A stretch of 64,000 nucleotides of DNA from Trichoplax sp. H2 (Eukaryota > Placozoa > Uniplacotomia > Trichoplacea): positions 1,364,001 to 1,428,000 of the forward strand of contig NOWV01000002.1 in the NCBI GenBank assembly GCA_003344405.1, in the 5' to 3' direction. This document shows positions 1 through 13,101 of this stretch, one piece after another. A model generated the notes under the pieces. That model had not been told where the DNA came from. It was given only the letters and a program-made list of their open reading frames with translations, and did not search any database. The position numbers and the translations under genes are program-made. How positions within the stretch are numbered: position 1 is the first letter of the stretch; each line of letters starts with the position of its first letter.

Positions 1-255
1 GATACTTGGCCTCTTTCGACGATTCTATAGACAATCGATATGTCGACAATGTAATCCAACAATTAGAGCCAGAAGTGTAAGTTGATAATACATAATAATT
101 AATACTTGTTTCGATTACAAACTTATTAAACGTTACTGTGGTGCTACAACATTATGACTTTTAATGCTTACGTTTTTAGAGAAAAATCAGACGGACTTAT
201 TGGGCCTCGCCACTTTACTGGCCCAATTTCGCCCAAGCTATCTCCTGAATTCTAA
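1..255 (+). CDS. 3' end of an unidentified gene (last two exons)
   Basis: Two joined pieces read as a protein C-terminus. The first runs from the window edge to 76 (open from base 3) and ends at a strong GTAAGT donor at 77-82. The second starts after a TTTTTAG acceptor at 180 and stops with TAA at 253-255. The phases fit (2 bases carried over), giving about 49 residues beginning YLASFDDSIDNRYVDN and ending PISPKLSPEF. The tail is acidic, then Pro/Ser-rich. I recognise no family and most of the gene lies outside the window. If the intron is not real, the upstream piece simply ends in an in-frame TAA at 78-80. Confidence 0.45.
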
Positions 256-2517
256 TATAGCTAGGATGATTAATTAATAATTAGTTAATACGAACGGTAT
301 CAAACGTCGCTAATACACCTTGTAACAGAGATTCATTACCATATGATACCTTGCATGTTGATAATGATGTGTTGGCATTTGCAAAGGAATTGATACATAT
401 TGTACTTAATCACTAATTTATGTGTATTAGGAACATTAACTACATATCTATGACTATATAGATTGTACCGCACATATAATTAGCCTTCTGAATGTACTAG
501 AAAAATTTTAAAGATTTCATATTAAGCTACATTATAAATGATGTACGAAAACATACGTCTATAAATAATAGTAATTATAAAGCTTAACATTAACTTTCAA
601 GTGATATTTAGTTCCTTGATAATTCTTACTACTCTAGAACAGTATTACATATCATTTTTATTTAATTTGATGTAAGAGTATCAAGAGTTTAGAAATGCTC
701 TATTATCTACAGTACCATGGAGCAAATTAAGTTCTTCACCAGGTCGTAGAATAAATGAGCTACACCACCCTATTAAGAGTAACTTTACCAGCTAATGTTT
801 AAACATAGCTCGTCATAAGTAGTATAGATTAAAAGATCAAATGCATTGTACTAATGCATAAATTATATAATTTATACAACTCACAACATTTTCGCTTTTT
901 CAAGAAATTGTCTACTTATTCGAATCATAATGAGTCGCAGGTACTTTTTAAATATATGTAACAATTGATGTAAATAAAGTACCCATCTTACAAAAAAAGA
1001 GCTTCGAATTATTTTATCGATATAATAATGTTACGGTCAATCCCGGGAATCGGTCATTCCCCGGGAAAGATCGAATCCGTTGGTTATTCCCCTGCATATA
1101 TATTCTATTACAGCGATGCTTACGTTATACACGTAGGGTGATTATAACGATTTATTAGCTTAGCCTTATGATTATGATTATATAACCATCAGTTTTTATA
1201 CCTTGTGAATATTGATTGGGACATAAATATGATCGATAAGTATTATCAAAATTATAGTCTAAGCTTTATTGAGTGTGTCCACATTTAAGTCTCTGTGTGT
1301 AAATAAAAGCGCTTCTAGAATAAATATTACGCCTCCTCGTAAAATAATTTACAAGATTAAACATTAAATTTGATAAGGTAGCTTTCGTGAATAATATTAA
1401 TTTTGAGGCTTAGGAATGCAATTATATCTATTAGGGATTTAGTGCGAAATGTGCTTGTATAATATATGAATTTTATAAATTTTAGTAGCCTACCTTCCGA
1501 GCGATATGAAATTTGATAAATTAACGATAATTCACTCACATATCAGTTATTAGTAGAATAATCAATGATTGATTAGATTACGTACTTTAATACCTTATTC
1601 AGTCTTTATCTTGTTTCAGTAGTATAGATTTTGGTTGTAATGATGTTATATCTGGATTTTATAAACTTGTGTGCATTTAGTAAAATTATATATGAAATAT
1701 TCTCAGGAAATTTCCTTATCAATAGTAATACTTAAATAGGCATCATGTGATAGTTCAATTTTTTCCATATATTTCTTTTTACGTCTATACTTTATCAGCT
1801 CCGCGTACTTTTATATCTCAATGATAAAAAGTATTCATTACGGCTGCGTATATTGTTATTTGAGGCGTTACATCGTATGCTAACATATGTCAAACTATCG
1901 CGCTAAATTTGGAAAAATTAAAATGTGCCAATGTTTAAAACTGACACATGCTACAAAAAATTTCAGTGGATAATTTATCATCGAATGCTTTGCTGCTATC
2001 AGGGAAGCTTTAATTTGGCCGGACAATTTCTCAGGATTTTTAATTATAGATTCTTCGATTAATATACATGGAGGCATTACCTATATGATAATGCGATTGT
2101 AAGAAATTGTTGTCCTTGAATAATTTGATTCTTATACAACTGTTTTATTACGTGAAATAACCTAATAAATAAAGTTAAGAAATAAATTCTGTAATTTGCT
2201 ATCCTAAACTTCCAATTGAATACGGTACTTAGCTACATTATGTTATAAATTGTCTCCACATTATAAATTAATTATAGCCTAAAGAGGGATACGTGATGAT
2301 TTGGCATTAGTGGTTTACGTAAACTGCAGTAATAATAGTATTTGATCCCTATTTTAACTTCTTATTGTTAACTCTTTCGCTGTATTCAAATTATCATTAA
2401 CGTATACTGTATAGCACAGTATTGATGCTCCATTAACTCAGGTTGGCAATCGAAATTATTAATACAGCTTTCTTTTTATTTATTTCTATTCGATTTATCG
2501 AGTTTATTGAGTTTCTA
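256..2517. other. intergenic, no gene seen
   Basis: AT-rich DNA with only short open frames that look like chance. One small GC-rich inverted repeat stands out: arm TCCCGGGAAT at 1041-1050, imperfect partner at 1056-1066. The promoter of the fucosyltransferase gene should lie near the right end, but I see no clear core element. Confidence 0.6.
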
Positions 2518-3717
2518 ATGAGCAAGAAGGAAGCAGCTAGTAATCGCTCTGATCGATTCTTAGCATGTGCGGCCGTGGTGATAATTACAATAATATTTTT
2601 TGTATACTTTATAACTGTAACCATAGATTTTAAAGCTTCTTCATCGTCTATAAAATTTTTCAAGAAGAATAAACCCTTGATACTGTTTTGGACGCCGTGG
2701 TTTTCATTTGATTGGCCAATTGCAGCTGGTAACCTTAAATGTAAAGATTACGGTGTAGAATGTATTATAACGAAAGATAGAGGAGATTATTATCGAAGTC
2801 ATGCTGTAGTTTTTCATGGATCATCTTACCAAGTGAGAGATATTCATGATTATCCTATACTTAGAAGCCGTCCCTATGGGCAAAAATGGGTTTATCATAA
2901 CTTAGAGAATCCAATGATTTCCACATCCTTGACTAACGGTCATCTACCTAAAGAGATCAATGGACTATTTAATGTGACCATGACTTATACCTCCGATTCC
3001 GATGTTATCTATCGATATGGTCAGGTAGTTCCTGGCCAATTTAAGGATGGTTTTGATCCTAACCGCAATTATGCTCAGGGCAAGACGAAGCTAGTTGCAT
3101 GGGCTTCTAGTAAATGTTATCCTGAAAGAACTACGTTTATAAATCGTTTAAGTCGGCTGATGCAAGTTGATAAATACGGCAAATGTGGTAATTTATCATG
3201 CCCCAGAACTAAAGGTTGTTGGAAGAGGTTGGGTCGACAATATAAATTTTATCTCAGCTTTGAAAATAAAGTTTGTAAGGATTATGTCACGGAGAAATTC
3301 TATGCCAATGCTTTACTCTACGATATGGTTCCTATTGTGCTAGGAGGAGCCAATTATCAAGACCCACAAGTGGCTCCACCAGGATCGTATATTAATGCGT
3401 TCGATTTCAAGAATATTAAAGAATTGAGCCAATATATTCTAAAAGTTGATAAAGATGATAGCTTATATAATCAATATTTTCAATGGAGAGCTAATTATAC
3501 CATTGTACGGATGAAAATGTCAGAAGCATTTTGTGAATTATGTTACGATATTTCATTTTTTCGACGCCAAAAAATTTATCATGACTTGACAACATTTTGG
3601 AGTACTGATGAAGAAAATTGTGTAAAATATCCCAAGTCAGGAAATTCCAAGATATCTACCCAATTTAAGTACTACGCCACGAAATCCGATAGTTCGGCTA
3701 ATCGTGGCCGTGTCTGA
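2518..3717 (+). CDS. alpha-1,3-fucosyltransferase, GT10 family, intronless
   Basis: Predicted Golgi type II glycosyltransferase of 399 aa that would transfer fucose from GDP-fucose to GlcNAc-containing glycans. I chose the ATG at 2518 because it gives a short basic cytosolic tail (MSKKEAASNRSDR), one membrane span at about residues 14-36, a stem, then the catalytic domain. The open frame extends upstream to 2443 but has no earlier ATG. Family signs are the acceptor-side motif with NLENP (around residue 140), FNVTMTYTSDSD, and the donor-binding alpha-1,3-FucT motif at about residues 242-285, with FYLSFEN, DYVTEKFYANAL and PIVLGG. Length and order are normal for the family. No intron is needed. 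A possible polyadenylation signal AATAAA lies at 3864-3869. Linkage specificity (Lewis-type or core) cannot be read from sequence alone. Confidence 0.93.
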   Translation: MSKKEAASNRSDRFLACAAVVIITIIFFVYFITVTIDFKASSSSIKFFKKNKPLILFWTPWFSFDWPIAAGNLKCKDYGVECIITKDRGDYYRSHAVVFHGSSYQVRDIHDYPILRSRPYGQKWVYHNLENPMISTSLTNGHLPKEINGLFNVTMTYTSDSDVIYRYGQVVPGQFKDGFDPNRNYAQGKTKLVAWASSKCYPERTTFINRLSRLMQVDKYGKCGNLSCPRTKGCWKRLGRQYKFYLSFENKVCKDYVTEKFYANALLYDMVPIVLGGANYQDPQVAPPGSYINAFDFKNIKELSQYILKVDKDDSLYNQYFQWRANYTIVRMKMSEAFCELCYDISFFRRQKIYHDLTTFWSTDEENCVKYPKSGNSKISTQFKYYATKSDSSANRGRV

Positions 3718-4818
3718 CGTCGCTAATATTGCACCTTTTACGCCTAAAGCGCCATAATTTCTTTAGGAAAAATTCCTAAAATCAGATACATAGATTGTAA
3801 CAGTCTAGAAATGGTATCTGTTGATTGCATGTAATTATGAATTATAAAACTTTTAGATTACATAATAAAAAGCTTTAATTGAGCAGTTGTAGTAAAGTTA
3901 CTTTAAAATTTCTATTTTATATAACCACGGCTATCATTGCTTCATTATCACAAGTTTTTGATGGCTATAATTGATCAATGTGCATGTAGACAGAACTTAA
4001 CTATGCTATTCATGGAGGGGGAAATTAAAGCAGTCCAGGATGTTGAATGTTTAAGTAAAGATCAAAATAAAATAACGTGAATAATACGCATACTGTAATG
4101 AAGAGTAGTAAAGTATTATAGATTTGATTATCCTATGAGATGTACCATCCGGATATACAGCACAGTCAGTTGTCGGTAGACATGACCACTATCTTAGCCG
4201 TGTTCTTCATTAGCAGCTTAAGAATGGATACACTGAGTGAGTGAGTTTGCTTTGTAAGTAGACAGCTGCAAGTTGCAAATTGATCAGACTACAGACTTTA
4301 AATCGGTGAAATCCAGTATGTTGTCCTGTGCAACTGTATTGCAAGCCTATCACAAGCACTGAAATAGTCTGTAAGCGTATGTGATGTTTACCAGCTGGTG
4401 GTACCGATGAAGGATGCTCGAAATGTCCGCAGATAAATGATTACTTTGATTGATGACCTTAAAAAGGAATGAAGAGGATATAGGATTCAAACTCCAAAGT
4501 TGGACATTTGGCGCAAGAATGCTCCAATCTGATGAAATGATTATCCTTATTTATATCATCGTATAATATGGAAAATGCTGCTGCACATGATATGATTGAC
4601 ATATTCAAGAACTGCATTACAGCGATTAAAATGGAGACTTCCAATCATAACAAAATAGATGCAATTCTGAATGGCTACAAATACTGAATATTTTTGTTTG
4701 GTGGCCGGGGGGATTCGAATGACATTTCTTCTTAGTCCAATTCCATATTGCAGTCAATGTAGGATTGAACTAGACATTATAGCCACTATCTTGAATATTA
4801 CTTTGGCCAAGCTATTTA
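3718..4818. other. intergenic, no gene seen
   Basis: 3' flank of the fucosyltransferase gene and unassigned DNA. A minus-strand open frame at 4459-4644 shows no recognisable domain and no clear splice partners. I do not call a gene here. Confidence 0.5.
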
Positions 4819-5539
4819 TATAAATTTAACATTTATCCTTCCATTGGCTTTCTTCGCACTGCTTAGGATAATAATTTGGACACCATCTTGAGGATTGTGC
4901 GATGAGCCATTACTTAAGTCTCCATCCAATTTCACTGTTATAATGAATCATAGGCTGCATGGATGTGATTGTGCACACTATATAAATTTAACATTTATCC
5001 TTCCATTGGCTTTCTTCCTGCTTAGGATAATAATTTGAATTTGATAACTCTTGCAAAATGAATTTGCAAGATTTGGACACCATCTTGAGGATTGTGCGAT
5101 GAGCCATTACTTAATTCTCCATCCAATTTCACTGTTATACTGAATCATAGACTGTATGGATGTGATTGTGCACACTATATAAATTTAACATTTATCCTTC
5201 CATTGGCTTTCTTCGCACTGCATAGGATAATAATTTGGACACCATCTTGAGGATTGTGCGATGAGCCATTACTTAAGTCTCCATCCAATTTCACTGTTAT
5301 AATGAATCATAGACTGCATGGATGTGATTGTGCACACTATATAAATTTAACATTTATCCTTCCATTGGCTTTCTTCCCACTGCTTAGGATAATAATTTGA
5401 ATTGTCCAAATCTTGCAAAATGAATTTGCAAGATTTGGACACCATCTTGAGGATTGAGCGATGAGCCCTTACTTAAGTCTCCATCCAGTTTCACTGTTAT
5501 ACTGAATCATAGACTGTATGGATGTGATTGTGCACACTA
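4819..5539. repeat. tandem repeat of four units, alternating 162 and about 198 bp
   Basis: Four units each start with TATAAATTTAACATTTATCC and end with GATTGTGCACACTA: 4819-4980 (162 bp), 4981-5177 (197 bp), 5178-5339 (162 bp) and 5340-5539 (200 bp). The long units carry an extra segment of about 37 bp before GATTTGGACACC. In the last unit this segment forms a perfect 16-bp inverted repeat (5404-5419 and 5425-5440) around a 5-base loop; in unit 2 the left arm has diverged. The pattern reads as a short-long pair that was itself duplicated. Units differ by point changes, so they are not an assembly copy. Confidence 0.9.
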
Positions 5540-6373
5540 TAGTCTACTCCATCGTTTACCATTTCTATATTGTATCCTATAGTAATCGATGATCTACTGG
5601 CTAGGTATTGTATCAGCACTGATTTTTCCAGCTCCAACATTGTCAAGTTGAAGCGTCTATAGAAATAACTAGAGTCAGGATGGCTGTCTGCGTTGCACTC
5701 CTCTAAGCGTCGTCGTCTTCGTCCCAGTTCTTGATAATTCATTTATACTAGCCGCTACTACGCTCGCCAGTAGCAGTTTCTTCTTTCTCGATTTCGATGT
5801 CTATAACAAGAGACTTGGAAGGGAAAATCTCAACAGAACCTACTGAGAACAGTGTTTAGAGTATTGTAGCAGGATAGCACTAAAGTTGGCCTGGTTTGAC
5901 TGCATGATAGTTATCCTGGATCGATTTTACGATCTTAACTAGTCTATCATTGATTTACCAAAACATCGGATGCGATGACTTACGTAGTGTAGAATATTAT
6001 TTCATTGATTGATTTCCATTGAAACTGCATTGCTGCTTGTACCAAGTTGGATCGTTTCGACATCCTCGTTGGTTTATTTGCCTAGTCAAGAGAGAGATTT
6101 GGTTTTGTAAACTAGTCTATATAAATTAGGAAGCTGTTGATATATTTGGATGACTGTATCGCTTCTGTGTAGTGCTTAATTTAGCAATATCGACCACGTT
6201 GGATGTTATCCAGTCCAATTAAATCATCCATTTTTACTGGCTATTTCCTGGATTGTTGTTGTTCTTGACGAGGAAGTTACTGGTGGACGTCAATCAGTCA
6301 ATCGGCAAAATAATTTAAATTTCCCTTTCATTTTATTTTCAATAATACGATCTGGGTACAACACAAAATAATT
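5540..6373. other. intergenic, upstream of the proprotein convertase
   Basis: A minus-strand open frame of 81 codons (5497-5742, starting MNYQELGRRRRRLEEC) runs into the last repeat unit. It has no recognisable domain and I do not call it. The rest is the presumed promoter side of the convertase gene; no clear core element was found. Confidence 0.4.
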
Positions 6374-9300
6374 ATGCTTTTGCTACGACAGATCGTTGTT
6401 TTGGTCTTATTATCTTCTTGGCCAATCGCATCGTTGAGTAAAGAGTCGAATATTCAATGGTGGGCTGTTCAGTTGAAAGAAGACAGCAATAGAATCAAAG
6501 CTACTTCAGTAGAGTATCTAGACAAAGTAGCCATCGATATTGCCAGACAATATTCGTTGAAACTCTACGGTCGTATTGGAGAATTAGCTAACTACTATCT
6601 ATACTATTCATCAGTGGATTCTCATGCTGGCCATAGTGTATTGCAGCTCAATCAGAAGTTACAGAATCATCCTTTCATTCAATGGCATCAGCTACAAGAG
6701 AATCTAGTTAGACATAAACGACAAGTTGAAAGCCCTATAAACTTTCCTGATCCATTTTATCCTGATCAATGGCATCTGGTAAGGGCATGATCTTTTCTAT
6801 CTTTTACTATAAAAATTAAAGAATATTACTTTCAGTTAGATGGCATCCGGTGCGAATCATCTCTCTCTTTCGTTAATGAGACTGCACAGTATTCCAATCA
6901 ATTCGATAAGAAAGTTTTACATTAATCTGACTTTTTTTCTTGAAGAGAATCTACTACTTTATCTTATTGACATCATTGGGAAATGATAGAGGAAAAATTT
7001 TACCTTTAACCCTCATCTAGTTTTTACGTCTTATTGAGTGTAGCACTCGTACTTCCATAATGCTGCTAAACAAGTTACCGCATTTTATTTAAGCGCGATA
7101 TAGTTCAGAAATAGAGTAAGTAGTTTAGTTTACAATAGTGCGCTTTTACCTGGAGTACTGTTGATTTCAAACTGTACTCTCTTACCTGTAGTCCTTCTAT
7201 GATTGGGAGACTCGGCCCAAAGAATGCTTTGGGATCAATACGAGACATACTGTAGTATAACACAAGTTTTCATTGCAAATATTTTATTCCTATATTTAAT
7301 CTCTTCTCAATCTTACAACTGCATGGATTTACATTCTGTGAGATTATTTCTTTATTACTAACAACTTTCCTTTGATCATAGCATAACTTAAGAGATCCAA
7401 ATCATGATATTAACGTGACAAATGTTTGGAATCATAATATTACCGGGAAGGATGTCGTCGTCGCTATCATAGATGATGGTAAGCTTGAAGCACCAGGGCT
7501 CGGTGATCTTTATTCATGTACCCTGAGTGGAGTTAAATTACATTACATAGCTCATTACTATAAGATAGTGAAATCTCCTGGAAAACTCTAGACTATAAAC
7601 TTCATTATTATTGAATGGAGAATGTAACCTCGTTCAGCACATTAGCTTCGATTACAACATTTCGTATAATAATTGTTTATGTTGAACAGGTTTTTCTTAA
7701 AATTTCGTTATGAACAGTGAGGCACAGCACCTTACCAACATTTACAGTGTACAATTTATAGTACATTTATAGTACTTTTTGAGAAAGCAATTGTAATGAT
7801 TAGCTTTATAATCATAGATATAAGTAGAATCCCACAATGAACTTTTCTATGATCGTTAATGCAGTAGCTTGATTTAAGAAACAAACTATAAAGTGCAATT
7901 TCCTGGAACAGTAACAGTCTCTTGAGCGGGACCGTTATCCACCTACCGATTGCAGATAATGATTTTAAATCATCAAATCTAGTTTACCGCTATATTTTTG
8001 TGCTGGTTTTGTGTTAATTATGCAATACTTTGTTTATTCATTGTCAACTGTTTGTTGAAATAACGATTTACCTTCTACTCTGATGGGCGTAGGTGTTCAA
8101 TGGAAAAATGAAGATCTAGTAGATAATTATGTAAGTGGAATTTTGCATACTGCTGCAATTAGTGAGCATGACTGCTTACCTTATCAAAATATGCGTTATG
8201 GTCGTAATAGAATACTTAGCGTCCCATTATTAGATTTAGCTGATGGATGCCTGTGACTGAATTAATACAACATTTGTGTAATTTAATGCCTTAAATTCGA
8301 TCTTAACAAATAGTTACTATAACTCTTGCCGCGAAGTTGATAGTATTTATTATAAATGGGATTAGATTTAAAAGTGTTTTTAACTTTGTTGATAAATTAG
8401 GTCTGTAGTGTAGCATTGCATTTCCTACGATCCAGTTATAATTGTAGTCTTGCTAGGACAACATGTAGCCAAAATTATGAAGCAGTCAGTTGCAAACTAT
8501 ATTGTGAATATACTGCTACTTTCATCTATTGATAAAAATTCTGATGGTAAACTAATAGGAGCCAAAAGGGAGCTGGGACGTAATCGATAATGATGACGAT
8601 CCGGTACCTGCATTTGCATATCCACAGACTAATTACCATGGTACTAGGTACTGAGTAAAGTAAATTAGTTGTTAATCACTGCAGATTATCCTTAGATTTT
8701 TATACGCATTTTTAATGCAATCGTAAGGCTTTTTCTACCATAATCTTCAATGATAAAATCTCATTGTAGATGTGCTGGTGTTGCTTCAGCAGTAACCAAT
8801 CAATACTGTGGTGTGGGGGTAGCTTATGGATCAAAATTTTCAGGTGCATTAAATTTCGGCATCTATATGCGTTATACTACTACAAATTCAAATCAATAGC
8901 TAGTTATATCATAAAGTTTCGAAATCAGGCTATTTAGCTTTGCTACCAATTGCAACTACGAGTATTTGTTCTATCTCTCCACAATGACTTTGCTATTGCA
9001 GTTTAAGTAATGGAATAAATTACAATCTTTATTTCTTGTATAGCTTGTATTTTGTAAAGATAGTCCTTAGTATTGCAGATCTTGCACAAGTGTGCATGCG
9101 ATGTTTAAGCTCTCTTTTTTACAACAAAAGTAAATATTTTAATTAAGTTATTAATCTGGCTTCTTTTCGGCAATCTCTTAGCTATACGTTTACTAGATAC
9201 GACCACTACCGATGCAAAAGAATCCGCCGCTTTCAGCACTAAATCACAAACCAATGATATCTACAGTTGCAGGTTAACAGAATTTTTTTAATGCATTCTT

Positions 9301-12300
9301 TATTAACTGCGCAAGTAGTTTTGCACTGGCCATGGCACACAGGTGCTATTTTCAATTCATAGATACTATATCGCGATCATCATTTACGTATGCATACCAA
9401 TATTGGCCAAAATAATTTAACGGTGATTATATGAAATTTATATTTATGATATTGACAAAGTTGGGGACCATTGGATGATGGCAAAACTGTTGATGGACCT
9501 CGAGAACTTACAAAAGTGTTACTCTATTTTATATTTTAATTTTACCACTGCCTTTTATAGCAGTAAATATGGTTGCGAAATCGTTTCTTTAATTAAACTC
9601 TACTGTTGATTTACCGAAATATTACAGAAAGCAATATTGGCTGGAGTTACGAATGGGAGGAAAAAGTTAGGCAACATTTTTGTGGTTGCTGCTGGTAATG
9701 GTGGCACTCTGGACGATTGTAATTACGATGGGTTTGCCAACTCAGTATACACGTTGACAATTGGTAAGAGTGCGTATGCTAAAAATATTCATTACCCACA
9801 GATTTTATATTTGCTATTCATTATTTAATATTAGGTGCAGTTACTGAAAATTTAAGTCCAACTCCTTATTCAGAGCCTTGCTCAGCGATGCATGCCGTTG
9901 CTTTTGGTGGTAGCTCCGGTTCAGCAAGTATTGTAAGAAATTATCAATGATATTATACTAATTTTTATGTAATAAGTAAATATTCGTCTAGGGTGAATCG
10001 AATTCATGCCGTATTTGCCGTTTAATTCTAATAATTTAATTCTGATGATTTTCATTAATTATAGACAACAACTGATTGGAAAAGCGATAGGAATTCTGGC
10101 TGCACAAGGTCATTTACCGGTACTTCGGCGGCGGCTCCAATGGCCGCTGGGATAGTAGCACTGATGTTGTCAACAAAGTGCGTTTAAGTGTATTATAGAA
10201 TGATTGATTACTTGTAATTCGATAAAAAATACCAGTAAACTTCTAAATACTAAGCCTCGACTGTTATTTATTAAAAGTTTTTGCCTGACATGGAGGGATG
10301 TCCAATATATAATTGCACTGTCGTCTGTTAAGGTGTTATAAAATATAAGAAAAATACTATGAAACTCTTGTTAATTGAAATCATTCAAGTCTTAATACAC
10401 TTTTGACGCTTTTGCTGTTTACAGATTCGAGCTAATGATAATCGCTGGATGACAAATACGGCAGGTTTCCATCACCACCCTCTCTTCGGATTCGGCTTAA
10501 TCAGCGCATGGAATGCTGTAAAACTAGCTGCGGTAGTCCTTATGTTCTTTATTCTAATTTTATAGTTTTACAATATGAATGTACATCATCTGTGGTTGAA
10601 TTAACGATAAATTTTAAATCTGGACGTAGCTGAAGATTTACGCTTACTCTTGAATGTTGCTTGCTGCTCTTCCCTGTTTTGTGGTCAAACTCCAAAGCAT
10701 GAATTGATTAACATAGCTATACTTCCGTTATATGTTGTAATTGTAGACTTGGGAAAATCTTCCTCCTTCTCAACAATGGCAATCCGATAATTATATAGGA
10801 GATTCGGGCCGCGTACTAATTAATAACACCCATACTTCCAGTGTTAATGTTAATTTTACGGGCCTAGTGTATACCCTTGAGCACGTTGTTGTGTCTGTAA
10901 GTGAAAAATATGTCAATGGAAAAATAGTCTCTCCTAACTACAATAATCAGGTAGACTTCCTCAATAGTTTCCTAACGTATTGTAAATTGTTCTATGCTGA
11001 TTCTTCTAGGTTCATTTAGAACACTCGTTTAGAGGTAACATAGAGATTTATATACGATGTCCGAGCGGGATCGAAGCGAAACTTGCAAGTTCTAGGACTA
11101 CTGATAAGTTCGTACAGTAAACTCATTCTTGATTTTAATAAAATTCAACGTCAAATATTATGATACATTCTGCGCCATTTACTTGTTACCTGATTACGGA
11201 TTAATAGAAATTTTCATTACATTGATTTTGATACAGTTCCAGGGAAGGATTTAATAATTGGGAGTTTTCAACTGTTAGATGCTGGGGTGAAAGTCCCTAC
11301 GGCTTATGGGAACTACGAATAGTAGATACTGGTAAGTAAATCTTAATATCCTGCACTTTTACTGTTTATAAATGGCAGTACCGTAATGCTGTAGTAATCA
11401 GCCATACAATAGTCTACGGAAGTAGCATATTGAGAGAAACAAAATTTAGATTTATCTCTTACACTGATGCAAGTATTATCAGAAACAAACGTAGATGCGT
11501 ACATTCACTACGGCTTTATACTGCAGTTTTATTTTTATTTTTTAACGTAGCTATTTAGTAGAGCTTGATTAGGCGGTTATAGCCATTCGCAATTTGAGAT
11601 TAACTGTAAGCTTGATAAAACTACTGTCGCTTTGAATTAATTAACAAAGTACGGTATTTACTACTGTTTATATAATATTACACAGGTATACATTTCATCT
11701 TATGAGCAACTAATAGCTCACCACTAGTTTAGATGTCCCGTACATTACATTATATTTATTCTGTATCAATGCTATGCACTCTCATTGCAATTTAAAAATT
11801 TTAGGATCTCGAAAAGATGGCGTGTTAAAGTCATGGTTCCTTAGATTGTTTGGTTCTACAATGCTGACTTCGGACGTTGCAAGAAAAATAAGGTACAATG
11901 ACAATGTTAAATTTTTTGAGAAAGTTTATTTTACAAACTTGAATGGCTTACGAGCTTACAAATTTAGCGTATTGAGTATTCAATTTAAGCTGATATCATA
12001 ATAAAGTTAAGTACAAATGATCTTTATATATTTTAATATGTAGTGCTAGTGTATCGTTACTATGAAAACATGGAGTTATTGTTAACTTTTTACGGCGCAG
12101 TGCAGAGTAGCAATTTTCACTACTAAAGGAGTATAACTCATTAATTAATTGCAGTAACCACAGCATGTTACGGTGCTACATGTAGTTCTGCTGATTGGTA
12201 ATCTCGGCCTATAATTTAATTACTTGCCCTTGTAATGTAGGATTGCTCAAGAGGTATCCACATCGGATAGTTTGCAATTTAATTCTGAGTGTCCACTAAA

Positions 12301-12563
12301 TCCGAGAAATGTAACTGACGGTGCAGAGACGAGTATTTATCAGGTAATTTATAACTAGTCTTGAGCAACTGACATTTCCGCTGCTCACTCCGCATCTAAA
12401 TTTTATGTAAGCTATTTATACTGTATGTAAGCACAAACTCGCTAAATATTAACGTAAAATTAAACCTTGATTTTAATGTGATTTGTAGGGAAATCCTCTT
12501 AATCTAATGTGCATTGTGGTATCGTACTTGCTGTCACGCTTCGTCGCCGATTCTTATTATTGA
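6374..12563 (+). CDS. furin/kexin-like proprotein convertase, 18 exons
   Basis: Calcium-dependent subtilisin-type endoprotease of the secretory pathway, expected to cut precursors after basic residues. Exons: 6374-6778, 7382-7478, 8093-8130, 8559-8647, 8770-8843, 9182-9272, 9461-9515, 9628-9763, 9835-9932, 10065-10177, 10278-10332, 10425-10532, 10747-10896, 11010-11107, 11237-11331, 11805-11892, 12241-12343, 12489-12563. All phases agree and give 655 aa. Order: signal peptide (about 1-22); prodomain ending at RHKR (113-116); S8 catalytic domain with Asp166 (IIDDG), His207 (HGTRCAG), oxyanion Asn307 (AAGNGG) and Ser382 (FTGTSAAAP); then a P domain with [10 protein letters not shown] and [10 protein letters not shown]. 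The DDGKTVDGP segment of the substrate pocket is present. The last two exons are the weakest: they add a short hydrophobic tail. Reading through the donor at 11893 instead gives a different C-terminus with a stop at 11999-12001. Which vertebrate PCSK it is closest to cannot be settled by eye. Confidence 0.9.
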
Positions 12564-13101
12564 TATTCGAATAAAGAATCGCCATCATAATTTAATCATT
12601 TATTGTAAAGAATTGATTAATATTTATCATGTTACACAAATTCTTAAACTCAAGACTAATAAAGATTAATAGTAATTTAACCCTGCACTATAAAAGTTAT
12701 GTACCAACGAATAATTAATCTAAAACGTAAACCTGATACATAAAAACACGTATAGCGTTATAAAGCTAATGTATTATAATAGGTAATAAACAGCAACCTG
12801 AATAAAATTTATTACAAATAAACTTTGCAATATATAAAAACTATAGTCACTTCTACTAGCTACATTTAGCCGGATGACCAAGATTAGATCAAAAACTCCC
12901 AAGAAAATTAATAGCAAACTATGAGATGCGAATAGCCATGTAAGTCAGTATCTACGACACGATACAATACTCGACATACATCGAAGAGTACATGCTAAAA
13001 CTAAATTTCACTACATCCGTTTGCCTTAACATTACGCAAGCAAAGCGGGCAAAGTACTTTAATAATAAATGTCTCTTTACGACATCAACAGGCTTTCCTT
13101 T
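12564..13101. other. intergenic between convergent genes
   Basis: About 540 bp of AT-rich DNA between the predicted end of the convertase (plus strand) and the stop codon of the CPEB1-like gene (minus strand). It should hold both 3' untranslated regions. No further gene is seen. Confidence 0.5.

Noticed and set aside
2443-2517. Upstream extension of the fucosyltransferase frame
   Set aside because: It has no ATG (starts at TTG) and would place a second hydrophobic stretch before a normal type II anchor.
2433-2663. Minus-strand open frame of 76 codons
   Set aside because: Opposite the N-terminal membrane anchor of the fucosyltransferase; hydrophobic only because of the complementary strand.
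4819-5539. CRISPR-like array
   Set aside because: Repeats are 160-200 bp with no short-repeat/unique-spacer pattern, and the genome is eukaryotic.
12150-12202. Cys-containing stretch ([12 protein letters not shown]) after the P domain of the convertase
   Set aside because: No acceptor gives the phase required by the preceding exon; the join 11892 to 12241 is in phase without it.
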